Assembly: GCA_037718865.1 (NCBI GenBank)
Contig: JBBJMP010000024.1
Span: 1 to 64,000 of the forward strand
From: JADCRZ01 sp037718865
GTDB taxonomy: Bacteria > Bacteroidota > Bacteroidia > Chitinophagales > Chitinophagaceae
Direction of reading: 5' to 3'
DNA length: 64,000 nt
Part shown: positions 28,493 to 37,207 of the stretch, piece by piece
How positions within the stretch are numbered: the first letter of the stretch is position 1
Layout of the letters: the number at the start of each line of letters is the position of its first letter
Program-made: the position numbers and the translations under genes
Notes under the pieces: generated by a model
Seen by the model: the letters and a program-made list of their open reading frames with translations, nothing else
Databases searched by the model: none
Told to the model about the DNA's origin: nothing

Positions 28493-29971
28493 CTAATAGC
28501 CCGGATTCTGATCTTTAATAGGATCCAAAGCTTTGTTGAAGTTTAATTCAGAAACAGGAATTGGCCATAAATAGTGTTTTTGAATAATAGTTTGACCTTT
28601 CTCAGCCAGGATTACCGCCGGTGCCTTACCTGTCCGTACAAGTTGTGTCCAGCGCTTTCCTTCAATCTGGAATTCATATCCGTACTCCTTTATTACAAGA
28701 TCAAGAAAATTTGATGCATTATAATCAGCCATGTTGAAATCTATAGGTGCTGGCACAAGCGGACTATAACCATACGCCCTGCGGTGCACCTGGTTCAGTG
28801 CCTCCATGGCTGCTGGCGTTGGTCCGCCAAGCCTGCTGGTAGCTTCTGCATACATCATCAGAACGTCTGCATAGCGGTACCACGGATGATCATTGCCTGC
28901 ACCTGTAGAACTTGGTCCCAACGGATCAATAAATTTCTTATTCTGCATAGTGTTCGGGCCCAAACCAAGATTAATCTCGTACCATAAACCCTTACGTTTA
29001 TCGTTATTATCCCAGTTCTTGAAATACGAAGTTGTTGAAAGCGTGTACAGTATAAAAAATCCTCCTGCACCATGAAATTTATTAGCCGGATGATTTACGA
29101 ACATGACATAATAGTTGCCCAGACCTGTTTGACGGGTATATTTCATATAAAATACCTCTTCAGGTGTTGTAATAACATCAGGTCCGTAAATCTTTTGAAA
29201 ATCGTCAGTGGTTGAGATAGGAACTAGCGAATACTTTTTCGAACTAATGACTTCACCTGCCTTATCGCGCGCGCCAGCAAAATTACCCGTTTGAAGATAT
29301 ACATCTGTCAACAAGGTTTTTGCAGACCATTTTGATGGCCTTCCGGACACTGCTGCCATATCGGGGAGATTTTTTTCTGCATTTAACAGATCAGATATGA
29401 TGAGTTCATACACTTCTGCTGCAGTGCTTCTTTTTACATCTGTCACCGTTATATTTGTTTCGATATGTAAAGGAACACCACCCCAATTCTTTACCAGCTG
29501 AAAATAGTTAAAAGCTCTCATGAATTTTGCTTCACCGACAAATTTATCAATATCTGCCTGCGAGATATTCTTCCCATTTGGAGCATTGGCAATAACAAGG
29601 TTAGCGTTCCTGATACTCAGATAAAACATGGTCCATGTACCTCCCGCACGATTAATGTTTGTAGCACTCAGGCCAGAATAAGTAGTTATGTAAGTATTTC
29701 TTCCAACACAATAATCTGAAAAGGACTCAAGCAGCATAAAATACTCAGCGTAATTATTACTGCCTCCATGATAAGGAAGATATATAGCATTGGCCGCTGC
29801 TTCAACTTCTGCAGCTGTATTATAAAAAGTTCCAACGGAAAGAGACTTGGGTTCTTCCAGCAGAGCTTTTTTACAAGAGCTAAATGTTATTAGCAACAAA
29901 GCTGCAGCCAATACAGCATTATAACGCCTTAAAGGAAACCTTAAGAATCTCGAGGTATTTATGTTATTCAT
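28493..29971 (-). CDS. RagB/SusD-family nutrient-binding lipoprotein
   Basis: The 492-residue product has a lipobox at LITFSSC and is expected on the outer face of the outer membrane as the lid of the SusC pore encoded 51 bp upstream. Family marks are EEPKSLSVGTFYNTAAEVEA, KFMRAFNYFQLVKNWGGVPL with the TPR-like helices after it, YADVLMMYAEA, and the end FQIEGKRWTQLVRTGKAP plus PIPVSELNFNKAL. The ATG at 29971 was chosen over a GTG one codon earlier. Glycan specificity cannot be read from sequence. Confidence 0.93.
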   Translation of the reverse strand: MNNINTSRFLRFPLRRYNAVLAAALLLITFSSCKKALLEEPKSLSVGTFYNTAAEVEAAANAIYLPYHGGSNNYAEYFMLLESFSDYCVGRNTYITTYSGLSATNINRAGGTWTMFYLSIRNANLVIANAPNGKNISQADIDKFVGEAKFMRAFNYFQLVKNWGGVPLHIETNITVTDVKRSTAAEVYELIISDLLNAEKNLPDMAAVSGRPSKWSAKTLLTDVYLQTGNFAGARDKAGEVISSKKYSLVPISTTDDFQKIYGPDVITTPEEVFYMKYTRQTGLGNYYVMFVNHPANKFHGAGGFFILYTLSTTSYFKNWDNNDKRKGLWYEINLGLGPNTMQNKKFIDPLGPSSTGAGNDHPWYRYADVLMMYAEATSRLGGPTPAAMEALNQVHRRAYGYSPLVPAPIDFNMADYNASNFLDLVIKEYGYEFQIEGKRWTQLVRTGKAPAVILAEKGQTIIQKHYLWPIPVSELNFNKALDPIKDQNPGY

Positions 29972-30022
29972 CACTTATTTTTTATTTATAAATTTTTTTT
30001 AGATAGGCAGTGTTACAGGTAA

Positions 30023-33000
30023 TTACAACCCGGCCTGAATACCAAAAGTTATAGATTTATAATTGGGGTAGCTATAATAGTCGAAGCCCTGAGCTGTTGA
30101 GTTTGGACCTCCGCGAGAGTTAACTTCAGGATCCCACCAGGAATATTTGGTTAATGTCAAAAGGTTCTGGCCACTTGCATATATCTGCAGATTTCTCAAC
30201 CATTTAACTCCAAGTTTTTCAACATTCATATTATAAGACAACTGAATGTTTTTAAGCCGTAGGAAAGATCCGTCTTCAACAAATCTGTTTGAGGCAAGCG
30301 TCGTAGAATTCTGGGCAAACTGGGGATACTTTGGATTGAGATTGGAAGGCGACCAATGGTTTGTAAACACCTCTCTTGGCATGTTCAGTCCAAGGCCATA
30401 ATCCAAAGTATTATTAATAGCACTTACATTATAAAGATCATTACCCTGAACTCCCTGAATAAAGAAGGAAAAATTGAAATTTTTATACGACATTGAAGAA
30501 GTGAAACCATAGATAAAATCAGGATTTGGATCACCGATATAAGTTTTATCAACATTAGTGATTACGCCGTCCCTATTAAGGTCTTTATACTTGATTTTCC
30601 CTTTGTCAGTGTATCCGTCCTCAACATATCCATAGAATTGACCAATTGGACGTCCTTCACGAAGAATATTTGCATTATCCTGTACAGCTGTTACGCCTAT
30701 TGCCCCGCCCAAAATATCCTGCCCGCTATAAAGTTTCAGTACTTTATTCCTATTAAATGAAATATTAGCATTTATATTCCAGTTGAAAGCTCGTTTCATT
30801 ACATCGGCATCAATACCTAATTCAAACCCTTTATTTTCAATCATACCCACATTCTGAATGGTACTAGTAAAGCCCATTGAAGATGGAAGCGCTACAACAT
30901 TAAGCAAATCCCGTGTGGTCTTTATATAATAGTCTGCTGTAATTGTAAGCCTGTTTCCAAGAAGTTCTAAGTCAAATCCAATATCCTTGGTTTCTGTAGT
31001 TTCCCATTTTAGATCACCTGGCAAACGTGTTCCCGGAGCATAGGCCGTATAAAGCGCATCACCAAAAACAGTTTTAGAAGAAATTAACTGATTAAGCGTA
31101 GCATAAGGATCAATTGCCTGGCTTCCGGTATAACCCCAGCCAACGCGTAGTTTAAGGTCAGATATGGCAGAGATATTTCTGAAGAACTTTTCTCTGGACA
31201 CTCTCCATGCAAGTGCTCCTGATGGAAAATACCCCCATTTGTTGCCTTCCGTGTATTTAGATGCACCATCTGATCTGAAGCTTACAGTAGCGAGAATTCT
31301 ATCATCATAGCTGTAATTCAACCGTCCCAGGTAAGATATTAATGTTGAGTTGACATAAGAGGAAACCGGTATTCCAGCTGTTCTCGCAGCCTGCAATTCA
31401 TAAGTTTGATTGATGTCGCTTATAAAGCCACTTCCACTTCCTTCGATATAAGTATTATGAAAATTCTGATAAGTAAAACCTCCCAGTGCAGAAATTCGAT
31501 TCTTGTCAAAAGTCTTATTATAAGTAATAGTATTTTCTGACAATAAGCTTCTGAACTGAGAGCTGCGCACGCTTGCTACGCCCTGGGAGTTCAAAAATTT
31601 AGTGGTAGTGTACATATCAGTCCGGTCATCGGTGTTTTCAATACCTCCGGAAATTCTGATGGTAAGATCCGGGGTGGGTTTGTAAATCAAAGCAGCATTT
31701 GTCAGTATTGTATTTGCCCTTAATATATCGCTTTGCTCATAAATAAAATTGAGGGGGTTTATCATTACTGTAGCAATAAAGGGATAAGGGCTGGTTCCCA
31801 ATACAGTAAAAGTGCCGTCTTCTTTATAAGGTTTCAATAAAGGTGGTGCAGATATAATACCGGAAATCAGCGTACCACCCCTGTTTCCGCCACCGCTGTT
31901 CTTGCGGTTGCTCTTAATATTTGTAAGGGTAGTTCCAAGAGTTACATTCAGCTTTTCGCTGATATCGTGGTTAATATTAGCGCGAATGGAGTAGCGGTTA
32001 TAATCACTTTCCTTAATGATACCTTGCTGCATAAAGACGCTCCCCGCAACGGAAAATTGAGTTTTTTCATTTCCGCCGCTAATATTCATAGAGGTATTCG
32101 ACATAGGCGCTTTGCGAAATACTAGATCCTGCCAATCAGTGCCCTTCTCTCCAAAGCTAGCAATATCTGCTTCAGTAAATCGGGGCGGTACTCCATCATT
32201 TACCGCTCCTTCATTATACAAAGTAGCATATTCACGTGCATTCATAAGCTCCAATTTCTTAGTTACAGATTGAATACTATAATTGGTCTCAATATCTACT
32301 CTTGTAGCGCCGGATTTACCCCTCTTTGTAGTGATAATTATTACTCCATTTGCACCACGTGAACCATAGATCGCTGTTGCGGATGCGTCTTTAAGAATTT
32401 GCATTGATTCAATATCTCTGTTGTTTAACAATTGGGAAGGGTTTCCGGAAAGTGGAAAACCGTCTACTACATATAAAGGCTCATTACTTCCCTGAACAGA
32501 GTTTGTTCCACGTATTCGAACACTTACATTACCTCCTGGTGAACCATTGTTTTGGATCACTTGTACGCCAGGTGCCCTACCCGATAATGCCTGAAGCACA
32601 TTATTGGAAGGATAAGAATTGATGTCTTCTCCTTTTACCACTGATATTGCACCTGTAAGGTCCTTCTTTCTTTGTGTTCCATAACCTACAACTACTACCT
32701 GATCCAATGACGCAGAAGTAGCAGCCATTTTTATAGCCAGAGACAAGGTTATACCTTCTTTAATGTTGTAACCAGATGATGTTTGCGATTTATATCCTAC
32801 CGTAGAAAAGGTGAAACTATAAGGCCCGCCTGAAGATACCCTGGAAAATGTAAACATTCCGGAACTGTCTGTACTTGTGCCGGATGTAAAGTTTGTATTT
32901 GTATTTCTAATGATGACTGAAACACCAGGTAAGGGTTCATTACTATTATTTTGAACAACTCCTTTTACTAAGCTGGCTCTATCCTGCGCTTTTAGCTGAG

Positions 33001-33073
33001 TTGCAAGCAGGGAAAAAAGAAGGAACGTCAGGGCAATATAATTGCACCTGGATCTAAGTACGTTAAATCTCAT
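30023..33073 (-). CDS. SusC/RagA-family TonB-linked outer-membrane transporter
   Basis: The 1016-residue protein has a signal peptide (IALTFLLFSLLATQLKAQ), a carboxypeptidase-like beta-sandwich (residues 36-115, GVVQNNSNEPLPGVSVIIRN), a TonB-box-like VVVVGYGTQRKKDLTGAIS, the plug with PLYVVDGFPLSG and IESMQILKDASATAIYGSRG, and a long barrel ending SITFGIQAGL. It imports oligosaccharide-sized ligands with the SusD protein downstream. There is no N-terminal FecA-like signalling domain. It is the first gene of the cluster; the ECF sigma/FecR pair normally found in front is broken. Confidence 0.95.
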   Translation of the reverse strand: MRFNVLRSRCNYIALTFLLFSLLATQLKAQDRASLVKGVVQNNSNEPLPGVSVIIRNTNTNFTSGTSTDSSGMFTFSRVSSGGPYSFTFSTVGYKSQTSSGYNIKEGITLSLAIKMAATSASLDQVVVVGYGTQRKKDLTGAISVVKGEDINSYPSNNVLQALSGRAPGVQVIQNNGSPGGNVSVRIRGTNSVQGSNEPLYVVDGFPLSGNPSQLLNNRDIESMQILKDASATAIYGSRGANGVIIITTKRGKSGATRVDIETNYSIQSVTKKLELMNAREYATLYNEGAVNDGVPPRFTEADIASFGEKGTDWQDLVFRKAPMSNTSMNISGGNEKTQFSVAGSVFMQQGIIKESDYNRYSIRANINHDISEKLNVTLGTTLTNIKSNRKNSGGGNRGGTLISGIISAPPLLKPYKEDGTFTVLGTSPYPFIATVMINPLNFIYEQSDILRANTILTNAALIYKPTPDLTIRISGGIENTDDRTDMYTTTKFLNSQGVASVRSSQFRSLLSENTITYNKTFDKNRISALGGFTYQNFHNTYIEGSGSGFISDINQTYELQAARTAGIPVSSYVNSTLISYLGRLNYSYDDRILATVSFRSDGASKYTEGNKWGYFPSGALAWRVSREKFFRNISAISDLKLRVGWGYTGSQAIDPYATLNQLISSKTVFGDALYTAYAPGTRLPGDLKWETTETKDIGFDLELLGNRLTITADYYIKTTRDLLNVVALPSSMGFTSTIQNVGMIENKGFELGIDADVMKRAFNWNINANISFNRNKVLKLYSGQDILGGAIGVTAVQDNANILREGRPIGQFYGYVEDGYTDKGKIKYKDLNRDGVITNVDKTYIGDPNPDFIYGFTSSMSYKNFNFSFFIQGVQGNDLYNVSAINNTLDYGLGLNMPREVFTNHWSPSNLNPKYPQFAQNSTTLASNRFVEDGSFLRLKNIQLSYNMNVEKLGVKWLRNLQIYASGQNLLTLTKYSWWDPEVNSRGGPNSTAQGFDYYSYPNYKSITFGIQAGL

Positions 33074-33213
33074 ATGGCAATCGTTTTATTTAAAAAATGT
33101 ATGTAGCTATATTAAATCTTTTGCTCTAGCTGCCTTCATTCATTATATACATTAATCTTGTTAAGAGAATTTTTTAGCGAAGTTAATCTCCAGGTACTTT
33201 TTAGTTCAACAAA

Positions 33214-33352
33214 CTAATGCCAGTTTTGCTCATTCGAATCAATCCACTGCAAAACATAGGCTTCTTCTTCCTCATTCAGTTCATTTAATAAATACCTTAC
33301 TAATAACTCCTCATATTGATTGCGGTTCTCCACGTCCCTATCATTAATACGA
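33214..33352 (-). pseudogene. N-terminal remnant of a FecR-type anti-sigma factor
   Basis: The minus strand between SusC and the sigma fragment encodes EELLVRYLLNELNEEEEAYV then LQWIDSNEQNWH and a stop. This is the DUF4880-like N-terminal helix of FecR proteins (L..RYL.GE...EE...V..WI). No transmembrane or FecR core follows. Order (sigma, FecR, SusC) matches classic Bacteroidota trans-envelope control loci. Confidence 0.6.
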
Positions 33353-33437
33353 ACTAATAGGGTTTTGCCCCTACAAAAAGGGGAAAATTTTTTTCAATTA
33401 ATTGAAATGAGTTTAAAAAAAAGATTAAAAGACAAAA

Positions 33438-33697
33438 TTATGTCAGATAATTGGATAGCTTTTGCCTTAACCTGACCAAAGCCCTGCTCATTTGTGTTTC
33501 TACTGTTTTTACACAAATGTTTAAATGATTGGCAATATCATTGTATTTTAATCCCTCATACCTGCTTAGTTCAAATATCCTTCGCATTTGTTCGGGCAAT
33601 TCAGCTACAGCTTTATCAATCTGAGCCGCCACTTCCTTAATATCAGTATTTTGAAATTCACTTGTATAAGGGTTTACTGGAGTTTCCTGAGTTTTTC
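33438..33697 (-). pseudogene. C-terminal fragment of an ECF sigma-70 factor
   Basis: About 85 residues remain: the region 4 helix-turn-helix with VAELPEQMRRIFELSRYEGL then KYNDIANHLNICVKTVETQM and SRALVRLRQKL. Region 2 is absent. Reading upstream, the frame meets a stop at about 33697, exactly where a transposase remnant begins. A functional ECF factor has about 180-195 residues, so this one cannot bind the -10 element. Confidence 0.8.
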
Positions 33698-34064
33698 AAT
33701 CCGGGAAAAGATTAAGCTGGATTTGTGAGGTATCAATTCCGGTTTTTCCGAGGAAACCAATATCAACACCAGTTTTTGATTTCTTTAATAATTCAAAGAT
33801 ACCATCAGCCATCGCATAATTAAAGAATGTTGGGATACCAAAGAACCTTTTAGAGAGAATAAATATTTTCTGCACCATTATTTTGAGCTTTAAATTCATT
33901 CCGATGTAAATGCTGGTGAAATATGCTATTGCATGACCCATCACTGTCATATTTCTGATTGATATAACTCTTACATCTTCAAGATTATAAGATTGTTTAA
34001 TGTAGCGATTGATAAAGCTGACAATGCCCTTCAAGTGGTGTTGTCCTGAAAAAAGGCCAGTCAA
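33696..34064 (-). pseudogene. C-terminal remnant of a DDE transposase (IS4-like)
   Basis: The 122-codon frame reads GIVSFINRYIKQSYNLEDVR, RNMTVMGHAIAYFTSIYIGM and LSKRFFGIPTFFNYAMADGI. The R.IKQ...LEDVRV block followed by a hydrophobic helix and RLFGIP.F.YYALADG resembles the end of IS4-group transposases. It lies exactly between a truncated sigma gene and a truncated UPF0126-like gene. No inverted repeats were identified. Confidence 0.45.
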
Positions 34065-34146
34065 ACTTTTTATAAATACCTTGCAGGATGCCGCTTATGC
34101 CAAATACTAGTGTTCCCAATAAATCGGCACCATAGGTTAAACCCAT
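34065..34146 (-). pseudogene. N-terminal remnant of a UPF0126/TRIC-like membrane protein
   Basis: An ATG at 34146, overlapping the end of the MetE-like gene in another frame, starts MGLTYGADLLGTLVFGISGI and LQGIYKKFDWPFF. This fits the first helix of UPF0126 (trimeric intracellular cation channel-like) proteins, D..GT.VFAISG.L....K..D. Similarity ends at the transposase remnant. It would have been the last gene of the long operon. Confidence 0.45.
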
Positions 34147-35282
34147 AACCGCTTAGTAGCAATTCCTGCTCCTTCTGCCATGGCAGCTAATTTTGCATAA
34201 ACAATATCTTCATCTACAGCGCCAAATCCTGCAAAGGTAGAGAACCCGCAGTCTGTGCCTGCTATGACCCGTTCCCTGCCCACAATATTAGCAAAGGTTT
34301 CAATGCGCTGAGCAATCAATTGCGGGTGTTCGATAAAGTTGGTGGTTGAATCAAGTACACCTGGGATAAGAATTTTATCATCAGGAATTTTAGCGTCTTT
34401 AAATACTACCCATTCATGCGCATGACGTGGGTTCGATGTTTCGAAAAGCAATCCTTGTGGTTTGGCTTTTAAGGCGATGGGCAAAACGAGGTCCATGGGT
34501 GCATCGTGGTGGTGAGGGCCTTCGTAATTACCGAAACAAACATGCATCCGCATACGGTCGGCGGGTATATTCCGCAGCGCATGATTTAGCGCTTCGATGT
34601 GATGATTGGCTAGTTTGATATAATTCTCTTCCGATTCATTTTTAAACATCATATGCCTGCCCAAACCAATGTCGGGCGAATCTATTTGCAGGATGAAACC
34701 TGCCGCTACAATTGCTTCGTACTCTGGCCGCATGGCCTCCGCTAAAGCTGCCAGATATTCGTCTTGTGTTTTGTAGTGTTTATTGGGTAAGAATAGCGCA
34801 ATCACCCCCGGCGAAGCAGCATTCATAAATCCCTCGCCTGGCTGGTATTTAGCTGTTGCCGCTCTAAAATTTGCAATGTCTTCCTCAAGTGGTAAAGTGC
34901 TTTTTACCTCAATGGCTGAAACGCAGCAGGGGCGTGAATAAGTAGGCGTGGTGCCGCCTTTGGCAGCCCTTTGCAAAAAGCCTGGAAACTCTTCCAGATC
35001 TTTGGGAGGATTACGCGGGCTATCACCTTCAAAGCCCGTTATCCGATCTTTAATATACGTGGCATAACTGATCTTACTCATCTCTCCATCGCTCACAATA
35101 TCTACACCGGATTTTACCTGCCGTGCCACAACAGTATCTACAGCTTCTTTGATGGTATTGTTGAATAGTTGCTGATCAATGGCTTCTTTATTCTCCCTGG
35201 CAAAAACCAAATCAGTAACAGCTTTGCTGCGGGGTAGGCTGCCAACGTGGGTAGTTAATATTCGTTCGTTGCTTATTTTCAT
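34137..35282 (-). CDS. cobalamin-independent methionine synthase II family protein (MetE-like)
   Basis: The 381-residue protein is a single TIM-barrel of the MetE C-terminal type. It begins RILTTHVGSLPRSKAV and has DGEMSKISYATYI, the zinc-site region HVCFGNYEGPHHHD, and GTDCGFSTFAGFGAVDED near the end. Such stand-alone proteins lack the MetE N-terminal half and act on other thiols or methyl groups; epoxyalkane:coenzyme M transferase belongs to this family. It closes a catabolic operon, 95 bp after the NTF2-like gene, so a role in a methylated or thiol-activated intermediate is more likely than methionine synthesis. Confidence 0.82.
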   Translation of the reverse strand: MKISNERILTTHVGSLPRSKAVTDLVFARENKEAIDQQLFNNTIKEAVDTVVARQVKSGVDIVSDGEMSKISYATYIKDRITGFEGDSPRNPPKDLEEFPGFLQRAAKGGTTPTYSRPCCVSAIEVKSTLPLEEDIANFRAATAKYQPGEGFMNAASPGVIALFLPNKHYKTQDEYLAALAEAMRPEYEAIVAAGFILQIDSPDIGLGRHMMFKNESEENYIKLANHHIEALNHALRNIPADRMRMHVCFGNYEGPHHHDAPMDLVLPIALKAKPQGLLFETSNPRHAHEWVVFKDAKIPDDKILIPGVLDSTTNFIEHPQLIAQRIETFANIVGRERVIAGTDCGFSTFAGFGAVDEDIVYAKLAAMAEGAGIATKRLWV

Positions 35283-35377
35283 TATGATATATTAAGATGC
35301 TTCCATTTTCGAAAATCATGAGTGATAATATGGACGTTGTGACGCTATTACTTGAAAACGTGGGTTTACCAGTTTCT

Positions 35378-36430
35378 TTACTCAAATCGGATTGGCTTTT
35401 TAAACTGTTGCCTTACTCTTGCCAACACATCCACATCCATTTGAAATAAAATATGTAGAATATCTATGGGCACCCAGTTCTCCCTGATCAGACCCTCGTC
35501 TTTTAGATAAAAATCCATCACCCGCATGTGGATAGGCCGGTTGCTTGGTGGCAATCCCAGCCATCCACCTCCGGCGTGGGCCGCAATAACGCTCGGCCAG
35601 CCAGCGGTAAGCGCATAATTTCCATCTCCTATCCGGCAGTAATGATTAGACCCACCGGATTTACGGTTAGGGAAAGCAAGCCGGAAAGGACGTTGGTGCA
35701 AGTCAACGAAACACTCCAGACCTCTCGATGTACCGATACCACAGGGTCCGTACCACATCATTTTTGGATGCCAGTATTGCTTCTGCGACATATTGAGCAA
35801 ATCTTCACGTTCTACTTTTAAACCATTATCAGTAGCATTCTCGGGGTCGGCGCCCAGGGAATGATGCATGGCCAGGGTTAACGCCAACGTTTCAGCGGCC
35901 TGATCAGTGTCTGTTTCATACAAAAGCCAGCCATCGCCCGTAATTGGAGCAGGCCACATTTCATTACTGCCTAGACTTGGGGGCAAGGGCCAAAAACCTG
36001 CCTGCCGAATAACATCAAGTACATCAATCAGCACAGAGCTTTGGGAAATTTTTCCGTCCACGACCTGGTGTATTTCTCCATAGCGCAGGTATATCAATTC
36101 ACCGGATGCGGGAATACCAAGCCATTCTTTCTTAAATGTGCCGGCATAATGGCCCATCATTCCCACCAGGTCATTGCCGTTAAAATTTCCACCCATTATA
36201 ATGCTATCCCGCCGTTCCAGGTTGGGAAAAGAAGTCAGCAAAGGCAACCATGCTTTTTCTTTAATGGCTTCAATGCCGCTTGCCTCACTCATTGGGTGCG
36301 AACCCCTCCATTCCGCATCCGGATGATAGGCATCAGACAAACGTGTATCCAGTGTCTCGGGTGTTGCATTCGAAAGGTTATCGAGCAACCTTTTTACTGT
36401 TTTCTTATTTTTCAGGTTTAGGGAATCCAT
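35378..36430 (-). CDS. double NTF2/SnoaL-like protein (A)
   Basis: From the Met at 36430 the protein has 350 residues with two SnoaL/NTF2-like cone folds. The first includes LSDAYHPDAEWRGSHPMSEA, SGIEAIKEKAWLPLL and MGGNFNGNDLVGMMGHYAGT; the second includes QKQYWHPKMMWYGPCGIGTS and YCRIGDGNYALTAGWPSVIA. SnoaL-type folds serve as aldol cyclases, hydrolases or dehydratases in polyketide and catabolic routes. The gene lies 22 bp after the SDR gene in the long operon, which holds a second protein of the same build at 41399-42439. The actual reaction is unknown. Confidence 0.75.
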   Translation of the reverse strand: MDSLNLKNKKTVKRLLDNLSNATPETLDTRLSDAYHPDAEWRGSHPMSEASGIEAIKEKAWLPLLTSFPNLERRDSIIMGGNFNGNDLVGMMGHYAGTFKKEWLGIPASGELIYLRYGEIHQVVDGKISQSSVLIDVLDVIRQAGFWPLPPSLGSNEMWPAPITGDGWLLYETDTDQAAETLALTLAMHHSLGADPENATDNGLKVEREDLLNMSQKQYWHPKMMWYGPCGIGTSRGLECFVDLHQRPFRLAFPNRKSGGSNHYCRIGDGNYALTAGWPSVIAAHAGGGWLGLPPSNRPIHMRVMDFYLKDEGLIRENWVPIDILHILFQMDVDVLARVRQQFKKPIRFE

Positions 36431-36452
36431 GTATTGATGGGTGCAGTTTTTT

Positions 36453-37193
36453 CTATAAAAGTGCTCTTCCTCCGTCAACCGGAAAAATGCAGCCGGTTGA
36501 AAAGGTAAATGTTTCCGCTATACTAACGACCGCTTTAGCAACATCTTCTGCCAGCGCTATTCGTCCAAGTGGTGTTTTATCTTTTTGTTCCTGGATAAAT
36601 TCCGGAGGAATTGTTTTGGCATATTCACCCATTACCCAACCAGGTGACAATGATACCACGCGAATGTGGGGCGCTAATGCTCTGCCCAAAGACCGTGTCA
36701 TCGAATCCAGGGCGGCCTTTGAAGCACAATAAGCCACGTTGCTTCCTATACCCGTTCTTGCCGCAATAGAAGAAATGTTAATCACTACCGGGTTTTGACC
36801 CTTTTTCAGAAGAGACGTAAAGGTTCTGATGCAGGCAAATGCGCCTCTGAAATTGACCTGCATTATTCCATCGATCCATTCGTCTTCCAGGCCCTCCAGA
36901 TCATTATGCGGAACAGGTTTGGTGATTCCTGAATTATTAACCAAAATATCCAACCTTCCATATTCCCTTTCAACAAAGGCTGCCATTTCCATAAGCTGTT
37001 TGCTGTCAGTCACGGAAGCCTGAAAGATTTGATGACCGTTGTTTCCCAAACTGTCCACGACTGCTTTAGCATTTGCCGCGTTCGCATTAAAATTCACAAC
37101 TACCTTATAACCTGCCGCTGCAAGGTGCCGGCAAATTTCCGAACCTATTCCGCCACTTCCACCGGTAACAAGAGCTGTTTTTATACTTTCCAT
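36453..37193 (-). CDS. SDR-family oxidoreductase
   Basis: The 246-residue classical SDR has TGGSGGIG at residues 10-17 for NAD(P), NNSG in the fourth strand, and a catalytic Ser-Tyr-Lys set in NISSIAARTGIGSNVAYCAS followed by K. The C-terminus ends GCIFPVDGGRALL. It is cytoplasmic and lies 14 bp after the symporter gene and 22 bp before an NTF2-like gene. It probably oxidises or reduces an intermediate of the imported compound. Confidence 0.88.
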   Translation of the reverse strand: MESIKTALVTGGSGGIGSEICRHLAAAGYKVVVNFNANAANAKAVVDSLGNNGHQIFQASVTDSKQLMEMAAFVEREYGRLDILVNNSGITKPVPHNDLEGLEDEWIDGIMQVNFRGAFACIRTFTSLLKKGQNPVVINISSIAARTGIGSNVAYCASKAALDSMTRSLGRALAPHIRVVSLSPGWVMGEYAKTIPPEFIQEQKDKTPLGRIALAEDVAKAVVSIAETFTFSTGCIFPVDGGRALL

Positions 37194-37207
37194 AAAATCC
37201 CTCCGAT

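Noticed and set aside
34137..35282. Methionine biosynthesis (MetE) role
   Set aside because: The N-terminal half of MetE is missing and the gene lies in a catabolic operon, so only family membership is claimed.
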